DNA of 64,000 bases from Planctomycetia bacterium (GTDB lineage: Bacteria; Planctomycetota; Phycisphaerae; UBA1845; UTPLA1), in the NCBI GenBank assembly GCA_015075745.1, contig JABTTW010000002.1, positions 62,001 to 126,000 on the forward strand, written 5' to 3'. Under the pieces are notes generated by a model. That model worked only from the letters and a program-made list of their open reading frames with translations. It was not told the DNA's origin and ran no database searches. The position numbers and the translations under genes were made by a program. Every line of letters begins with the position of its first letter. The first letter of the stretch is position 1. Of the stretch, positions 19,120-30,442 are shown one piece after another.

Positions 19120-20495
19120 CTCCCGGAACATCACTCGGCCGTTTATTGCACAGTGCTTCGATGGCACTACTCGTCGGAACCTGTTTGGCCTCGGGCTGCG
19201 CTGCACCCGGCGATCCTCTGATCCACCAGATGGTTGCCGAAGTCTCGGAGGCGAACATTCGCAATTCGGTGGAAAAGCTCGTGTCCTTCGGCACGCGCCA
19301 TACCCTGAGCGACACTGAAAGCGAGACGCGCGGCATCGGGGCTGCCCGCCGATGGATCGAGTCGCAATTCGATGAGATCAGCAGCAAGTCCGGCGGGCGA
19401 CTTCAGGTGGAGCTTCAGTCGTACATGCAGCCGCCGGACAATCGACGAATCACGCGCGACGTGGAAATCGTCAACGTCATCGCCACGCTCCCCGGCGACG
19501 ATCCAGTCGGCGCCCAGCGCGTGCTCGTCGTCAGCGGGCACTACGATTCGATCTGCTCGGACCCGAAAGACGCCGAGTGCGACGCACCGGGCGCCAATGA
19601 CGACGCGAGCGGCGTCGCCGCTGTTCTCGAGTTGGCGCGGATCATGTCCACGAGGAAGTTTAAGGCCACGATCGTCTTCGCCGCCGTCGCCGGGGAGGAG
19701 CAGGGACTCTTCGGCTCGCGGCACATGGCGAGGGTGTTCAAGGAATCCAATACAAACGTCACCGCCATGTTCACCAATGACATTGTGGGAAATACGCTCG
19801 GCCAGAACGGCGTGCGCGATCGCGGCCGAGTTCGGGTCTTTTCGGAGGGCGTGCCGGTCACTGCGACGAGCGAGGCCGATCACCTGCTTCGCCTGGCGAC
19901 GGGAAACGAGAACGACTCTCCCTCCCGCCAACTCGCCCGTTACATTGACTCAGCGTGTGAGCGGTATGTGCCCGGCTTTGATGTGCTCCTGATCTGGCGG
20001 CGCGACCGCTTCCTGCGTGGCGGAGATCATACCGCGTTCAGCGAGCAGGGCTTTCCCGCTGTCCGATTCACAGAATTGAACGAAGACTACAAGCACCAAC
20101 ACCAGAATGTCCGCGAGGAAGATGGTCAGCAATATGGCGACCTCGTCCGCTTCGTGGACTTTGGATATGTGGCTCAGGTGACGCGGGCCAATCTCGCGGC
20201 ACTCGCTGAAATGGCCCTTGCGCCCGCCCCGCCGGCCAACTTGAGAGTGATCACCGCGAAGCTCGATCACACGACCACACTGGTTTGGGACGCCGGTACG
20301 GAGAAGGACCTGGCGGGCTACGAGATCGTCTGGCGAGAAACCACCTCTCCACTTTGGGAGAAAAGCATGTTCGTCGGGATTCAGACCGAGTGCGTTCACC
20401 CGCTCTCGAAAGACAACTACATCTTCGGCGTGCGCAGCATCGACGAGCAGGGGCACAGGAGCGTGGTCGCCTATCCGACTCCGGCAAAGGAATAG
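19116..20495 (+). CDS. M28-family zinc peptidase, lipoprotein, with C-terminal Fn3-like domain
   Basis: 459 residues from a GTG overlapping the previous stop; GCAGGAG lies upstream. A lipoprotein signal ends at LASGC, so Cys28 is the probable lipid site. Zinc ligands of the M28 aminopeptidase fold are visible: His and Asp in SGHYDS, Asp in GANDDASG, Glu in AGEEQGLFGS, Asp in FTNDIVGN and His in GGDHTAF. The last 90 residues (PPANLRVITAKLDHTTTLVW...) read as a fibronectin type III-like domain. It probably cleaves peptides at the cell surface or periplasm. Signal, catalytic set and tail are all present, so it looks functional. Confidence 0.9.
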   Translation: MTPGTSLGRLLHSASMALLVGTCLASGCAAPGDPLIHQMVAEVSEANIRNSVEKLVSFGTRHTLSDTESETRGIGAARRWIESQFDEISSKSGGRLQVELQSYMQPPDNRRITRDVEIVNVIATLPGDDPVGAQRVLVVSGHYDSICSDPKDAECDAPGANDDASGVAAVLELARIMSTRKFKATIVFAAVAGEEQGLFGSRHMARVFKESNTNVTAMFTNDIVGNTLGQNGVRDRGRVRVFSEGVPVTATSEADHLLRLATGNENDSPSRQLARYIDSACERYVPGFDVLLIWRRDRFLRGGDHTAFSEQGFPAVRFTELNEDYKHQHQNVREEDGQQYGDLVRFVDFGYVAQVTRANLAALAEMALAPAPPANLRVITAKLDHTTTLVWDAGTEKDLAGYEIVWRETTSPLWEKSMFVGIQTECVHPLSKDNYIFGVRSIDEQGHRSVVAYPTPAKE

Positions 20496-20514
20496 GCTCG
20501 CGCGCCTGTTGACT

Positions 20515-20706
20515 TCACGCCTCGTACTCAAGGCTGGCCCATACGCGGGCTTCGCCGTCGTCGTCCAGTTCGACGTGAATCACGTTCGCCCGACAGCAGA
20601 CCGGGCAATCCTCGGTGTATTGCTGTGAGGCCCCCGCCGAGACGTCGATGGGCACGACGATCTCCTCACCGCAGGCCCCGCAGATGTATCCGGCTTCGTC
20701 ACGCAT
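20515..20706 (-). CDS. CPXCG-type cysteine-rich small protein
   Basis: 63 residues with an N-terminal CGACGEE zinc ribbon half and a CPVC half, giving one four-Cys zinc site, followed by VIHVELDDDGEARVWA. This matches the CPXCG-motif small-protein family. Its role is unknown; the acidic tail could bind a protein. It is convergent with the M28 peptidase gene, and its start lies about 45 nt from the cupin start. Confidence 0.75.
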   Translation of the reverse strand: MRDEAGYICGACGEEIVVPIDVSAGASQQYTEDCPVCCRANVIHVELDDDGEARVWASLEYEA

Positions 20707-20749
20707 GAGGCAATCCTCTCATTGGACCAACGCCGGATATAATACCGCC

Positions 20750-21085
20750 ATGAGCTTCATCGATACGAAATCCTGCCGCCGATTTGTTCCCGAGAAGATG
20801 CAGAAGATCAACTTGTTTGAGTCGCCACAGATGTTCTGCGACGTCTATTGCCTTGAGCCGGGCCAATCACAGAAGATCCACGCTCATCGCGGGGCTGCAA
20901 AGTTTTACTATGTGATTGAGGGTGCCGCGACCGTCACGGTGGGTAACGAGGTTCGCGAACTGACCCCGGGGAATCTCGCCTACGCCCTGGCTGACGAAAT
21001 GCACGGCGTCGAGAACAAGTCCAGCCAGCGGGTTGTCCTGCTCGTCGCGATGGCCCCGAATCCAAACAATCCAAGTCACGCCTGA
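20750..21085 (+). CDS. Cupin-domain protein
   Basis: 111 residues forming a single cupin. The first motif is HAHRGAAKFYYVIEGAATVTVG with His/His/Glu metal ligands, and the second is PGNLAYALADEMHGVEN with a His. A small metal-binding protein is expected; the ligand is unknown. A TATAAT sequence at 20738-20743 ends 6 nt before the ATG and there is no ribosome site, suggesting a leaderless mRNA. Confidence 0.85.
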   Translation: MSFIDTKSCRRFVPEKMQKINLFESPQMFCDVYCLEPGQSQKIHAHRGAAKFYYVIEGAATVTVGNEVRELTPGNLAYALADEMHGVENKSSQRVVLLVAMAPNPNNPSHA

Positions 21086-21157
21086 CTCGCAACCGCAGAA
21101 TCGTGTTGCCCGCGATCGGCTGGATAACGGCGGCCTGTCATCTTTTTGAGTCCGCGA

Positions 21158-22468
21158 TCAGCGCCCGGAGTTGTTGCGGTTGTTGCTTGAACTGCTGCCG
21201 AAGCCTGACTGACTCGAGCCCGATCGAGAGCTGCCAAAGCCGCTTCCCGAAGATCCGAATCCACCGCCGGACGAACCGAATCCACCACCGCTGCTGCCGA
21301 ATCCACTGCCCGAGCTTCCGAAGCCGCCGCCGGAGTTGCCGAATCCGCCCTGTCCGCCAAAGCCGCCCTGTCCGCCGAATCCGCCCTGGTTGGAATCGCC
21401 CTGACCGTCACTGTTTCGGTTTTGTCGCGACGAGGTCCGACTGCTGCTCGACCGGCTGCTCGTACGGCTCGATCGCGTTGACGATCGCGAGCTCGACCGT
21501 GCCGAGCCCCCGCCGCCTCCGGATGTAAACGGACCTCCGGCGATCTTTGGCCGTGAAGCCTCCGCGATGGCGGCCCGCTTCTTGTAATAGATGTCAATCA
21601 ACTTCGGAAATGCATCCGCGTGCTGCGACAATAGCGTGAGCCGGTCTATGCCCTTCTCGCCGGTCGCGAGAATCTCCCGATACTGCCGATCGAATCGCGC
21701 ATACTCGGCCAACATCTGCGCACGCCAGGCCGGATCGCCGCCAAAATCCCACGGCAGCACGTCACGACCCCTTGCATACCACGTATCCACGGCTCGGCGA
21801 AACTCTTCCGGATTGCGCTCGTGCTCCCATTGATCGACAATGGCCGCGGCCAATTCGGCGTTGACGTCAGCCTGCTCGAGAATGCGCATCGCCGATTCTC
21901 CCGTGGGAAGGCTGGACTGACCTGTTCCGGCCAAACCCGGCGTGCTTGCCGCCTGCGTCATTGCCTCGGCACTGGCACTGAGCCGTTTACCCCATGCCTC
22001 GGAAGTCTCCTGGCGCTGCTCGGTTCGCTTTTGTCCGAGTCGATCTGCCAACTGGACCACGACCTCACGCTGCTGGGCATGGACTCGTCCCAAAACCGCT
22101 GTGCCCGCGACGTTCTTCGCCATTAATTCGATGACATCGCCATGGCTCGAAAGCGTCCGGCCGGCCTCTGCAACTGACGCGGGATAGTCCTTCAGCACGA
22201 CACCCAGGGCATCGGGCGAATTGCGATCGACGTACTTGAGGCGAATGATCATGTCCGGGTGCTCGGCGGCAACCAGGGCCGCATCGCGGACGTCCTTCGG
22301 CCTGGAGACCAGGGCATCAAGCAACTCGCCGGCGGAGCGATCGACCCCGCTCAGCTCGTTTTCGATTTGCGAATGGAAATACTGCGCCTCCTGCGCCGCG
22401 CCTGGGGTCGATTGCAGCAATCCCACAGCGAGTCCGATCACGACATGGATGAAAATCTTTCTGAACAT
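21158..22468 (-). CDS. Secreted protein with Gly/Ser-rich repetitive tail
   Basis: 436 residues; the ATG at 22468 has AAGGA 7 nt upstream. A signal peptide covers about residues 1-25 (ending AAQEA). The middle is helical and charged (FRRAVDTWYARGRDVLPWDFGGD and similar), with no recognised family. From about residue 320 the chain becomes a Ser/Arg stretch and then repeated GGFGSSG units. At DNA level this shows as a run of tandem near-identical 15-24 bp copies at about 21230-21400. Such tails are often flexible or surface-adhesive. A TATAAT box on the minus strand lies at 22564-22569. Confidence 0.65.
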   Translation of the reverse strand: MFRKIFIHVVIGLAVGLLQSTPGAAQEAQYFHSQIENELSGVDRSAGELLDALVSRPKDVRDAALVAAEHPDMIIRLKYVDRNSPDALGVVLKDYPASVAEAGRTLSSHGDVIELMAKNVAGTAVLGRVHAQQREVVVQLADRLGQKRTEQRQETSEAWGKRLSASAEAMTQAASTPGLAGTGQSSLPTGESAMRILEQADVNAELAAAIVDQWEHERNPEEFRRAVDTWYARGRDVLPWDFGGDPAWRAQMLAEYARFDRQYREILATGEKGIDRLTLLSQHADAFPKLIDIYYKKRAAIAEASRPKIAGGPFTSGGGGGSARSSSRSSTRSSRTSSRSSSSRTSSRQNRNSDGQGDSNQGGFGGQGGFGGQGGFGNSGGGFGSSGSGFGSSGGGFGSSGGGFGSSGSGFGSSRSGSSQSGFGSSSSNNRNNSGR

Positions 22469-22751
22469 GAAAAGTCCTTCCAAAGCAGAGCCCGTCGCCG
22501 CCCAGGCCGTCGTCTGCCGCTTCAAATAATCCGCGAGGCAGCCGCCGACCACTTCGACGAATAATTATAACCTTGCAGGCGCACCGCCCACCGGTCAGCC
22601 GGTCGGCTCCTTATACCAATCGGCTGTTTCAGGGTCGCAGGGGCATCCCCATCAGGATTTGGCCTGTTTTCGCCGATGAAAACAGCAGGAATTGGGGCCA
22701 TGCGTGGCTTGGTCCGCGCGGCCGTGGAGGCCTCCCTACGGAGTTCGACGA

Positions 22752-22892
22752 ATGAGCGGAAGTCTGCTTTGCGATTTGATGGTTTTCCTGTTCTCGATGG
22801 TGCAGGACCTGCTTGCCGCTTTTTACAATCTCTTCGGCCTCGGGACGATTGATCCGCTGAACATCGGCTCCATCTTAGGCTGCAATCTTTGA
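22752..22892 (+). CDS. Short hydrophobic peptide candidate
   Basis: 46 residues after a GGAG about 9 nt upstream. The sequence is hydrophobic with two Cys (LLCDLMVFLFSMVQDLLAAF ... GCNL). The amphipathic hydrophobic C-terminal half resembles the small Cys peptides at 44000-44417 in style only. Coding status is uncertain because it is so short. Confidence 0.35.
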   Translation: MSGSLLCDLMVFLFSMVQDLLAAFYNLFGLGTIDPLNIGSILGCNL

Positions 22893-22983
22893 CGCCTGCC
22901 CAATGCCGCCGGTCGGTGACTGCCGATTTCCTGCGGTGCGTCCGTAGTAACCACCGTCGTTAGAACCAAATCCAACTTGGAGG

Positions 22984-25692
22984 TCAACTCTTCACCAGAT
23001 TTCTCAAGACGGTCTGAAGGATTCCGCCGTTGCGGTAGTAGTCAATCTCCACCGGTGTGTCGATCCGCACGATGGCCGAAAAGGACTTCGCCGCCCCGCC
23101 GCTCGCGGGCTTCGCCGACACCGTCACGCGGCTCTTCGGCTTCAGGGTGTCATCCAGTCCATCAATCGTGAATATCTCCTCGCCGGTGAGGCCCAGCGAC
23201 TCTCGACTCTCGCCCGGCGCGAATTGAAGCGGCAACACGCCCATGCCCACCAGATTGCTCCGGTGAATGCGCTCGTAGCTCACCGCGATGACCGCGCGAA
23301 TCCCCAGAAGCAGCGTGCCCTTCGCGGCCCAGTCGCGCGATGAGCCCGCGCCATACTCCGCGCCGGCCAGGGCGATCAGCGGCACGGAGTCCGCCTTATA
23401 TTTCATCGCCGCGTCGTAGATGCTCATCTGCTCGCCCGATGGCAAATAGCGCGTCACACCGCCCTCGGTTCCCGGCGCCAGGAGATTCCGCAGTCGGATG
23501 TTGGCAAACGTCCCTCGCGTCATCACCCGGTCATTCCCCCGCCGTGAGCCGTAGCTGTTGAAGTCCTCGGGCTTTACGCCGGCATCCATCAGAAACTTGC
23601 CTGCGGGGCTGTTCACCGAGATCGATCCCGCCGGCGAAATATGATCGGTTGTGACCGAATCGCCTAACACGACCAGCACCCGCGCATCTCGGATCGGCTT
23701 GATTGGGTCAGGCTGCAGCCTCAATCCATCGAAGAACGGCGGATCCTGAATATAGGTGCTCTTGGCGTCCCACGGATAAACCTCCGCGCTGCTGACCTTG
23801 ATGTCGTTCCACTTCTTGTTGCCCTCGAAGACGTTGCTGTATTGCTGCTTGAACATCTCCGGCGTTACGCACCGCGCCATCATCTCGCGGATTTCCTTTT
23901 GCGTCGGCCAGATATCCCGCAAATACACCTTCTGCCCCTTCGGGTCCGTACCCAGAGGCTCCGTTTCAAAGTCGATATCCGTCCGTCCGGCGAGTGCGTA
24001 GGCCACCACAAGCAGCGGCGACGCGAGGTAGTTCGCCTTCACCAGTGCGTTGATGCGCCCTTCAAAATTTCGATTGCCCGAAAGCACGGCCGCTGCCACG
24101 ATGTTCCCATCGGTTACCGCCTTCGCCACCGGATCAGGCAACGGACCGCTGTTGCCGATGCACGTCGTGCAGCCGTATCCGACCGTCTGGAAGCCCAGCT
24201 TGTCCAGATGCGGTGTCAACCCGGCGGCCTTCAGGTATTCCGTCACCACGCGCGATCCCGGCGCCAGGCTGGTCTTGACGTGCGGCTGGACTTTCAGCCC
24301 GCGCTCGGCGGCCTTCTTGGCCACCAAACCGGCGCCGATCATCACCGAGGGGTTGCTCGTGTTGGTGCAGCTCGTGATCGCCGCGATCACGACGGAGCCG
24401 TGGCCGATTTCGCTGCTGTGGCCGTTGTCCTTCACCGTTGCCTTTTGACCGAGCTCCGATTCCTGAAGCCCGAAGCCCCGGTCCTTGAGCGATGCCGTCA
24501 GAGACGATCGGAAAGAGGACTTCATGTCGGAAAGCCGAACGCGATCCTGCGGCCGTTTCGGGCCGGCCAGGCTCGGCTGCACGGTCGAAAGCTCCAGATG
24601 CAGCACGTCCGTGTACACCGGATCGGGCGTATCCGCCGTCCGGAACAAGCCCTGCTCCTTGCAATATCGCTCGACGAGATCGACCTCATCCTCGGTTCGA
24701 CCGGTTCGCCGCAGATAGCGCAGCGTCTCGTCGTCAACCGGGAAGTATCCCATCGTCGCCCCGTATTCCGGCGCCATGTTGGCGATCGTTGCCCGATCCG
24801 CGAGCCCAAGTTCCGCCAATCCGTCTCCGAAAAACTCGACAAACTTCTCGACCACGCCTCGCTTGCGCAGCATCTGCGTAACCGTCAGCACGAGGTCGGT
24901 CGCCGTCGCACCTTCCGGCAGTTGCCCCGAAAACTTCACCCCGATCACCTCCGGGGCGAGCATGTAGATCGGCTGGCCCAGCATGACCGCCTCGGCCTCG
25001 ATCCCGCCGACGCCCCAGCCCAGCACACCCAGGCCGTTGATCATGGGGATGTGACTGTCGGTGCCCACCAACGTGTCCGGAATGGCGACCGTTTCATCGC
25101 CCATCTTCCGGGGCATGACCACCTTGGCGAGATATTCCAAATTGACCTGATGCACGATGCCCATCCCCGGGGGAACAACGCGGAAGTTTGCGAAGGCCTT
25201 CTGTCCCCAGCGCAGAAACTCATATCGCTCGCGGTTGCGGGAGAACTCGATGTCCTCGTTGATCGCCAGCGCGTCGGCCGTGCCGAACTGGTCCACCTGC
25301 ACCGAGTGGTCAATGACCAGGTCCACGGGCACCAGCGGGTTGATCCTCGTCGGATCGCCCCCCAGCTTCACGACCGCCGACCGCATCGCCGCCAGATCGA
25401 CCACGCACGGCACGCCTGTAAAGTCCTGCAGCACCACGCGCGACGGCATAAACGGCAATTCCGAATCGACCGGCTTCTTTGCGTCGTACTTCGCCAGGGC
25501 TGTCGCGTGGTCCTCAGTCGTGATGCCGTTACCGACGTGCCGAAGCATGTTCTCCAGAAGAATGCGGATCGAGACCGGCAGCCGATCGACAGGACCCCCT
25601 CCCCCCGCCGCCAGCTTCGGCAGGCTGAAGAACGTCAGTTTGCCACTCTTGGTTTGAATCGTTGACTTGGTGCCGAAATGATTGTTGCTCAT
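22984..25692 (-). CDS. acnA: Aconitate hydratase AcnA
   Basis: 902 residues, the TCA-cycle enzyme interconverting citrate and isocitrate through a [4Fe-4S] cluster. The three cluster Cys are in SCTNTSNPS (about residue 442) and CTTCIGNSG (about 508 and 511). Substrate and ACN-family segments such as [23 protein letters not shown] and [19 protein letters not shown] are present. The start is taken at the ATG at 25692 because [17 protein letters not shown] matches known AcnA N-termini; an extended frame upstream lacks support. Downstream of the short YgfK-like gene by about 107 nt on the same strand. Confidence 0.95.
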   Translation of the reverse strand: MSNNHFGTKSTIQTKSGKLTFFSLPKLAAGGGGPVDRLPVSIRILLENMLRHVGNGITTEDHATALAKYDAKKPVDSELPFMPSRVVLQDFTGVPCVVDLAAMRSAVVKLGGDPTRINPLVPVDLVIDHSVQVDQFGTADALAINEDIEFSRNRERYEFLRWGQKAFANFRVVPPGMGIVHQVNLEYLAKVVMPRKMGDETVAIPDTLVGTDSHIPMINGLGVLGWGVGGIEAEAVMLGQPIYMLAPEVIGVKFSGQLPEGATATDLVLTVTQMLRKRGVVEKFVEFFGDGLAELGLADRATIANMAPEYGATMGYFPVDDETLRYLRRTGRTEDEVDLVERYCKEQGLFRTADTPDPVYTDVLHLELSTVQPSLAGPKRPQDRVRLSDMKSSFRSSLTASLKDRGFGLQESELGQKATVKDNGHSSEIGHGSVVIAAITSCTNTSNPSVMIGAGLVAKKAAERGLKVQPHVKTSLAPGSRVVTEYLKAAGLTPHLDKLGFQTVGYGCTTCIGNSGPLPDPVAKAVTDGNIVAAAVLSGNRNFEGRINALVKANYLASPLLVVAYALAGRTDIDFETEPLGTDPKGQKVYLRDIWPTQKEIREMMARCVTPEMFKQQYSNVFEGNKKWNDIKVSSAEVYPWDAKSTYIQDPPFFDGLRLQPDPIKPIRDARVLVVLGDSVTTDHISPAGSISVNSPAGKFLMDAGVKPEDFNSYGSRRGNDRVMTRGTFANIRLRNLLAPGTEGGVTRYLPSGEQMSIYDAAMKYKADSVPLIALAGAEYGAGSSRDWAAKGTLLLGIRAVIAVSYERIHRSNLVGMGVLPLQFAPGESRESLGLTGEEIFTIDGLDDTLKPKSRVTVSAKPASGGAAKSFSAIVRIDTPVEIDYYRNGGILQTVLRNLVKS

Positions 25693-25799
25693 GTTGCAGT
25701 CTCGAAATGTAGGTGTTTGTCCGCCTCGGTTCATCCGATCGCCGGACCGACCCGGGGATTATATCGGAATTTTGAAATTAGTTAACTAACGGTTCAATT

Positions 25800-27773
<1,974 letters not shown>

Positions 27774-27814
27774 GTTCGGACCATTCTACTCCGAGCGGGC
27801 GTGGTGCCGAGCGA

Positions 27815-28987
27815 TTATGACAGACTTGTCTTGAGTTCCGGGTTCTTCATCGCGTGCTCGCGAAGCTCTTCCACCGCGACATCAACCGTCCCGAGCAACT
27901 TCTTCAGCGCTCGCGGCTTGTTGCGAATCAGCACGTACTGAGCCAGCAGGGGAAGCGTCAGGCTCGCGCAGCTATACACCACCACGTTGTTGAGGTTTGC
28001 ATCGGCGATCTTCCCCCAGCTTCGGGCCTCGCTCGGCGTCGCCCCGGACAGGCCTCCCCAGTGCGGTGAGTCCGTCGTGAGTTGAATAAAGTAATCATGC
28101 CCCCCGCCCACATCGTCAAACAGAATCTGGTGCAGGGTCGGCTGCGTCTGCAGGTAAAAGTTCTTCGGGCTCCCCCCGCCGACGTGGATCACGCCGTTCT
28201 CCTCCGCTGCCCGCACCAGCGCCGCCGTCTCGATCACATCGCGCACGGGGTCCAAAAGGATCGGCTTGCCCATCAGTTGCGGCACGACCAGGTTCATGCC
28301 GATCGAGCTATCGCCGGGGCTCGACGTGTAAATCGGCACGCCGAGCTTCTCAGCCGCGATCAGCATGGACTTTTCGGGATGCGGGGCATGTCTGGCGAGC
28401 TCCTTGCCCAGCTCCTTGTGAAACCTCGCCGTTGAAATCGGCTCGCCCGGCGCGATGGTCCGCGCCGCGTCGATAATCACCTTGTCCGTCGCCATCAGCG
28501 TGCTGTCTTCGCCGATGTAGGTGTCGTAAATTCGGGCGACACCTACGTCCGCGAGTTCATTGTCATCGGTCGCCCAATGTCCCTGCGCCACCGGGCAGTC
28601 AAACGCCCGATGCAGGTCGTGGTAGAGATTCGCCCCCGTCGAGATGATCCAGTCGATGAAGCCCGCTTCCATCAGCGAGATGAGAACGCCCTGCATGCCG
28701 ATCGGCGTCATCGCCCCGCTCAGCGTGAGTCCGACGGTGGCCCCCTTGGTCAGCATGTGCGAATAAAGTTCGCACGCTTCCGCGAGTCGCCGGGCGTTGA
28801 AGCCGCTTCCCGCGAAGCAATTGTCGATCAGGTCGGCGAGGTTCTCATTGCCTTTCAGGCGAATCGGTTCCACCTGCCGGCCGGACAGCAATTTCTTCTG
28901 CACATCGTCATTGCTTTCGCCGCTGGCGCGCTCCGCGCCTTTTGCACCGGACTTGGGGGTCCCACAGGGATAGGTATCTCCGGACAT
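27815..28987 (-). CDS. Deoxyhypusine synthase family protein
   Basis: 390 residues. Central sequence matches the DHS fold: TLSGAMTPIGMQGVLISLMEAGFIDWIISTGANLYHDLH, and the active-site loop VGGGSPKNFYLQ with the Lys that forms the imine with spermidine-derived aminobutyl. Classical DHS modifies eIF5A, which bacteria lack, so bacterial members probably act on another amine acceptor or make homospermidine. The gene lies 41 nt upstream of the YgfK-like gene on the same strand. Confidence 0.85.
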   Translation of the reverse strand: MSGDTYPCGTPKSGAKGAERASGESNDDVQKKLLSGRQVEPIRLKGNENLADLIDNCFAGSGFNARRLAEACELYSHMLTKGATVGLTLSGAMTPIGMQGVLISLMEAGFIDWIISTGANLYHDLHRAFDCPVAQGHWATDDNELADVGVARIYDTYIGEDSTLMATDKVIIDAARTIAPGEPISTARFHKELGKELARHAPHPEKSMLIAAEKLGVPIYTSSPGDSSIGMNLVVPQLMGKPILLDPVRDVIETAALVRAAEENGVIHVGGGSPKNFYLQTQPTLHQILFDDVGGGHDYFIQLTTDSPHWGGLSGATPSEARSWGKIADANLNNVVVYSCASLTLPLLAQYVLIRNKPRALKKLLGTVDVAVEELREHAMKNPELKTSLS

Positions 28988-29073
28988 CTATGCGCACTCC
29001 GATCAGATTATCATCCAGAAGAATTCACCAACAAACAATGAGTCATGCTAGGCGGCAAGTTCGACAAACGAAA

Positions 29074-29097
29074 GCGGCCGCCACTAACGGCGGCCGC
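29074..29097. terminator. Perfect 9-bp GC hairpin
   Basis: GCGGCCGCC pairs exactly with GGCGGCCGC across a 6-nt loop (ACTAAC). It lies in the spacer between the divergent DHS-like and PEP-CTERM genes. There is no U-tract on either side, so a terminator role is uncertain; it could be a palindromic repeat or protein site. Confidence 0.35.
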
Positions 29098-29492
29098 CTT
29101 CCAGCGTGGGATTGGGGAAAGAGAGGATGGAGGAACAGGGCGTTTCCGCGTCGCTTTGGTCCGGCTCGTCGCCGGCCCACTGCGTCGCGAACAATCGTCA
29201 GAAAAGCAACTACGATGCCAACGCCTTCGTTGAGTTTCCGAAAACCGATCAATCAGCCATCCGCCACCAGGAATCCACATGAGAGGCTCGGCACACGGGA
29301 AACCCGGACCCGGCGTGGGAACCAGGCGCCTCATTCTGGGGTGGGTAAACCGGGCATTTTGACCCGATTTTCAAATTCTCGGAACAAACGCCGCGAACTC
29401 GACTTACTCGCCGTTTCACGCAAATTGAGACTGTGCATGGACATACACCACCTGCGCTGGCGCAATTCCAATGGAGATCATGGTCCCAAAGC

Positions 29493-29522
29493 TTGACCTT
29501 ATACTGCTATTTCCCCTAATAT
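29493..29522 (+). promoter_or_regulatory. Sigma-70-type promoter candidate for the PEP-CTERM gene
   Basis: TTGACC at 29493-29498 and TAATAT at 29517-29522 are 18 nt apart. This would give a leader of roughly 70 nt before the GTG at 29602. Confidence 0.55.
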
Positions 29523-29601
29523 TGGCGAATGCAAAGCCGGATGAGCCCGCGCGCTACGCGCCGGGTGCATCTACCGTCTTTGCGCCCAGAGAGGGAAATT
29601 G

Positions 29602-30309
29602 GTGAGAGGCATCACGAAGGTATTAAGTCTGGCGATACTGTTCGCGTCATGCATATGCATGACGACGTCCAGCGTCCGCGCCGACGGAACCCTCACCCTC
29701 ACCGAGACCGGCATGCTCAATCCAATCGAAGGAAACTTCAATTCCCAACTGGTGACAATTCCGCAGTTTGATCCGAGCAAAGGAACACTTTGCTTCGTCG
29801 TCGTTCGCGTCAGCGCAAGCTACGACGCGACGGTCCGAACTGAGAACACAGCCGGATCGGGCGGCCAGATTTCTGTCATGGCGACGCAGACGCTTCAGGT
29901 AACCTCGCCCGTTTTCGTTGCCCCGCTTCCGATCGCGAATTCTGAGTTGATTCCCTTTGGTTCGAAGCCAGTCGCCGCTTTCGACGGCGTGGTCGATTTC
30001 ATGGGCCCCAGCAGCGCCACCTTCACCTACTCGCCGACGAACCCCCGGGAAGAGTTTCTCATCAACGGCCTCGTACGCGAGCCGGCCGACCTCGGGTTCG
30101 CCAATTTCATCGGAAACGGGTCCTACGATTTCAGCTTTGACGGATCGGGCGGCGTCTTCGTTCAATTCAACACGGGTGGTGCAGATTCCACGACGGACCT
30201 GCTCATCGGCGCCAAGGTCGAGGTCGAATACCACTACGTTCCCGAGCCCGCCACCCTCGCCCTGCTCCTGCCGGGCCTGCTCCTTGTTCGCCGCCGCCGA
30301 TCTCTTTGA
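29602..30309 (+). CDS. PEP-CTERM-anchored exported protein (choice-of-anchor E type)
   Basis: 235 residues from a GTG preceded by GAGGG; a TTG one codon earlier is the alternative. A signal peptide covers about residues 1-28. The body is a beta-rich sequence with repeated Thr/Gly strands. The C-terminus has VPEPATLALLLPGLLLVRRRR, the PEP-CTERM sorting signal: Pro-Glu-Pro, a hydrophobic helix and a basic tail, processed by an exosortase. The exopolysaccharide-linked sorting system should be encoded elsewhere. No catalytic motif was seen. Confidence 0.85.
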   Translation: MRGITKVLSLAILFASCICMTTSSVRADGTLTLTETGMLNPIEGNFNSQLVTIPQFDPSKGTLCFVVVRVSASYDATVRTENTAGSGGQISVMATQTLQVTSPVFVAPLPIANSELIPFGSKPVAAFDGVVDFMGPSSATFTYSPTNPREEFLINGLVREPADLGFANFIGNGSYDFSFDGSGGVFVQFNTGGADSTTDLLIGAKVEVEYHYVPEPATLALLLPGLLLVRRRRSL

Positions 30310-30442
30310 CCGGCCCTTCTCTTCAAGCCCGCGGCATTAGCCAATCAAAGCGCCCCCGCTTAAACTCCTCTATCGTCGGGTCAGATTGCTGTTCGTTGCC
30401 AATCGGCACGCGCTTCATAAGCCACGGAAAAGTGTGACCGGG

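Larger units (their letters stand above)
28988..29601. other. Intergenic region between divergent genes
   Basis: 614 bases with no convincing gene. It holds a perfect hairpin at 29074-29097 and a good promoter for the PEP-CTERM gene at 29493-29522. Other open frames lack ribosome sites and recognisable protein sequence. Confidence 0.5.

Noticed and set aside
23842..25665. Long plus-strand open frame (607 codons) opposite acnA
   Set aside because: It is the GC-biased antisense of a clearly conserved aconitase; no family resemblance and no ribosome site.
28942..29496. Open frames across the DHS/PEP-CTERM intergenic region
   Set aside because: No ribosome site, no domain, and the stretch includes a GC hairpin.
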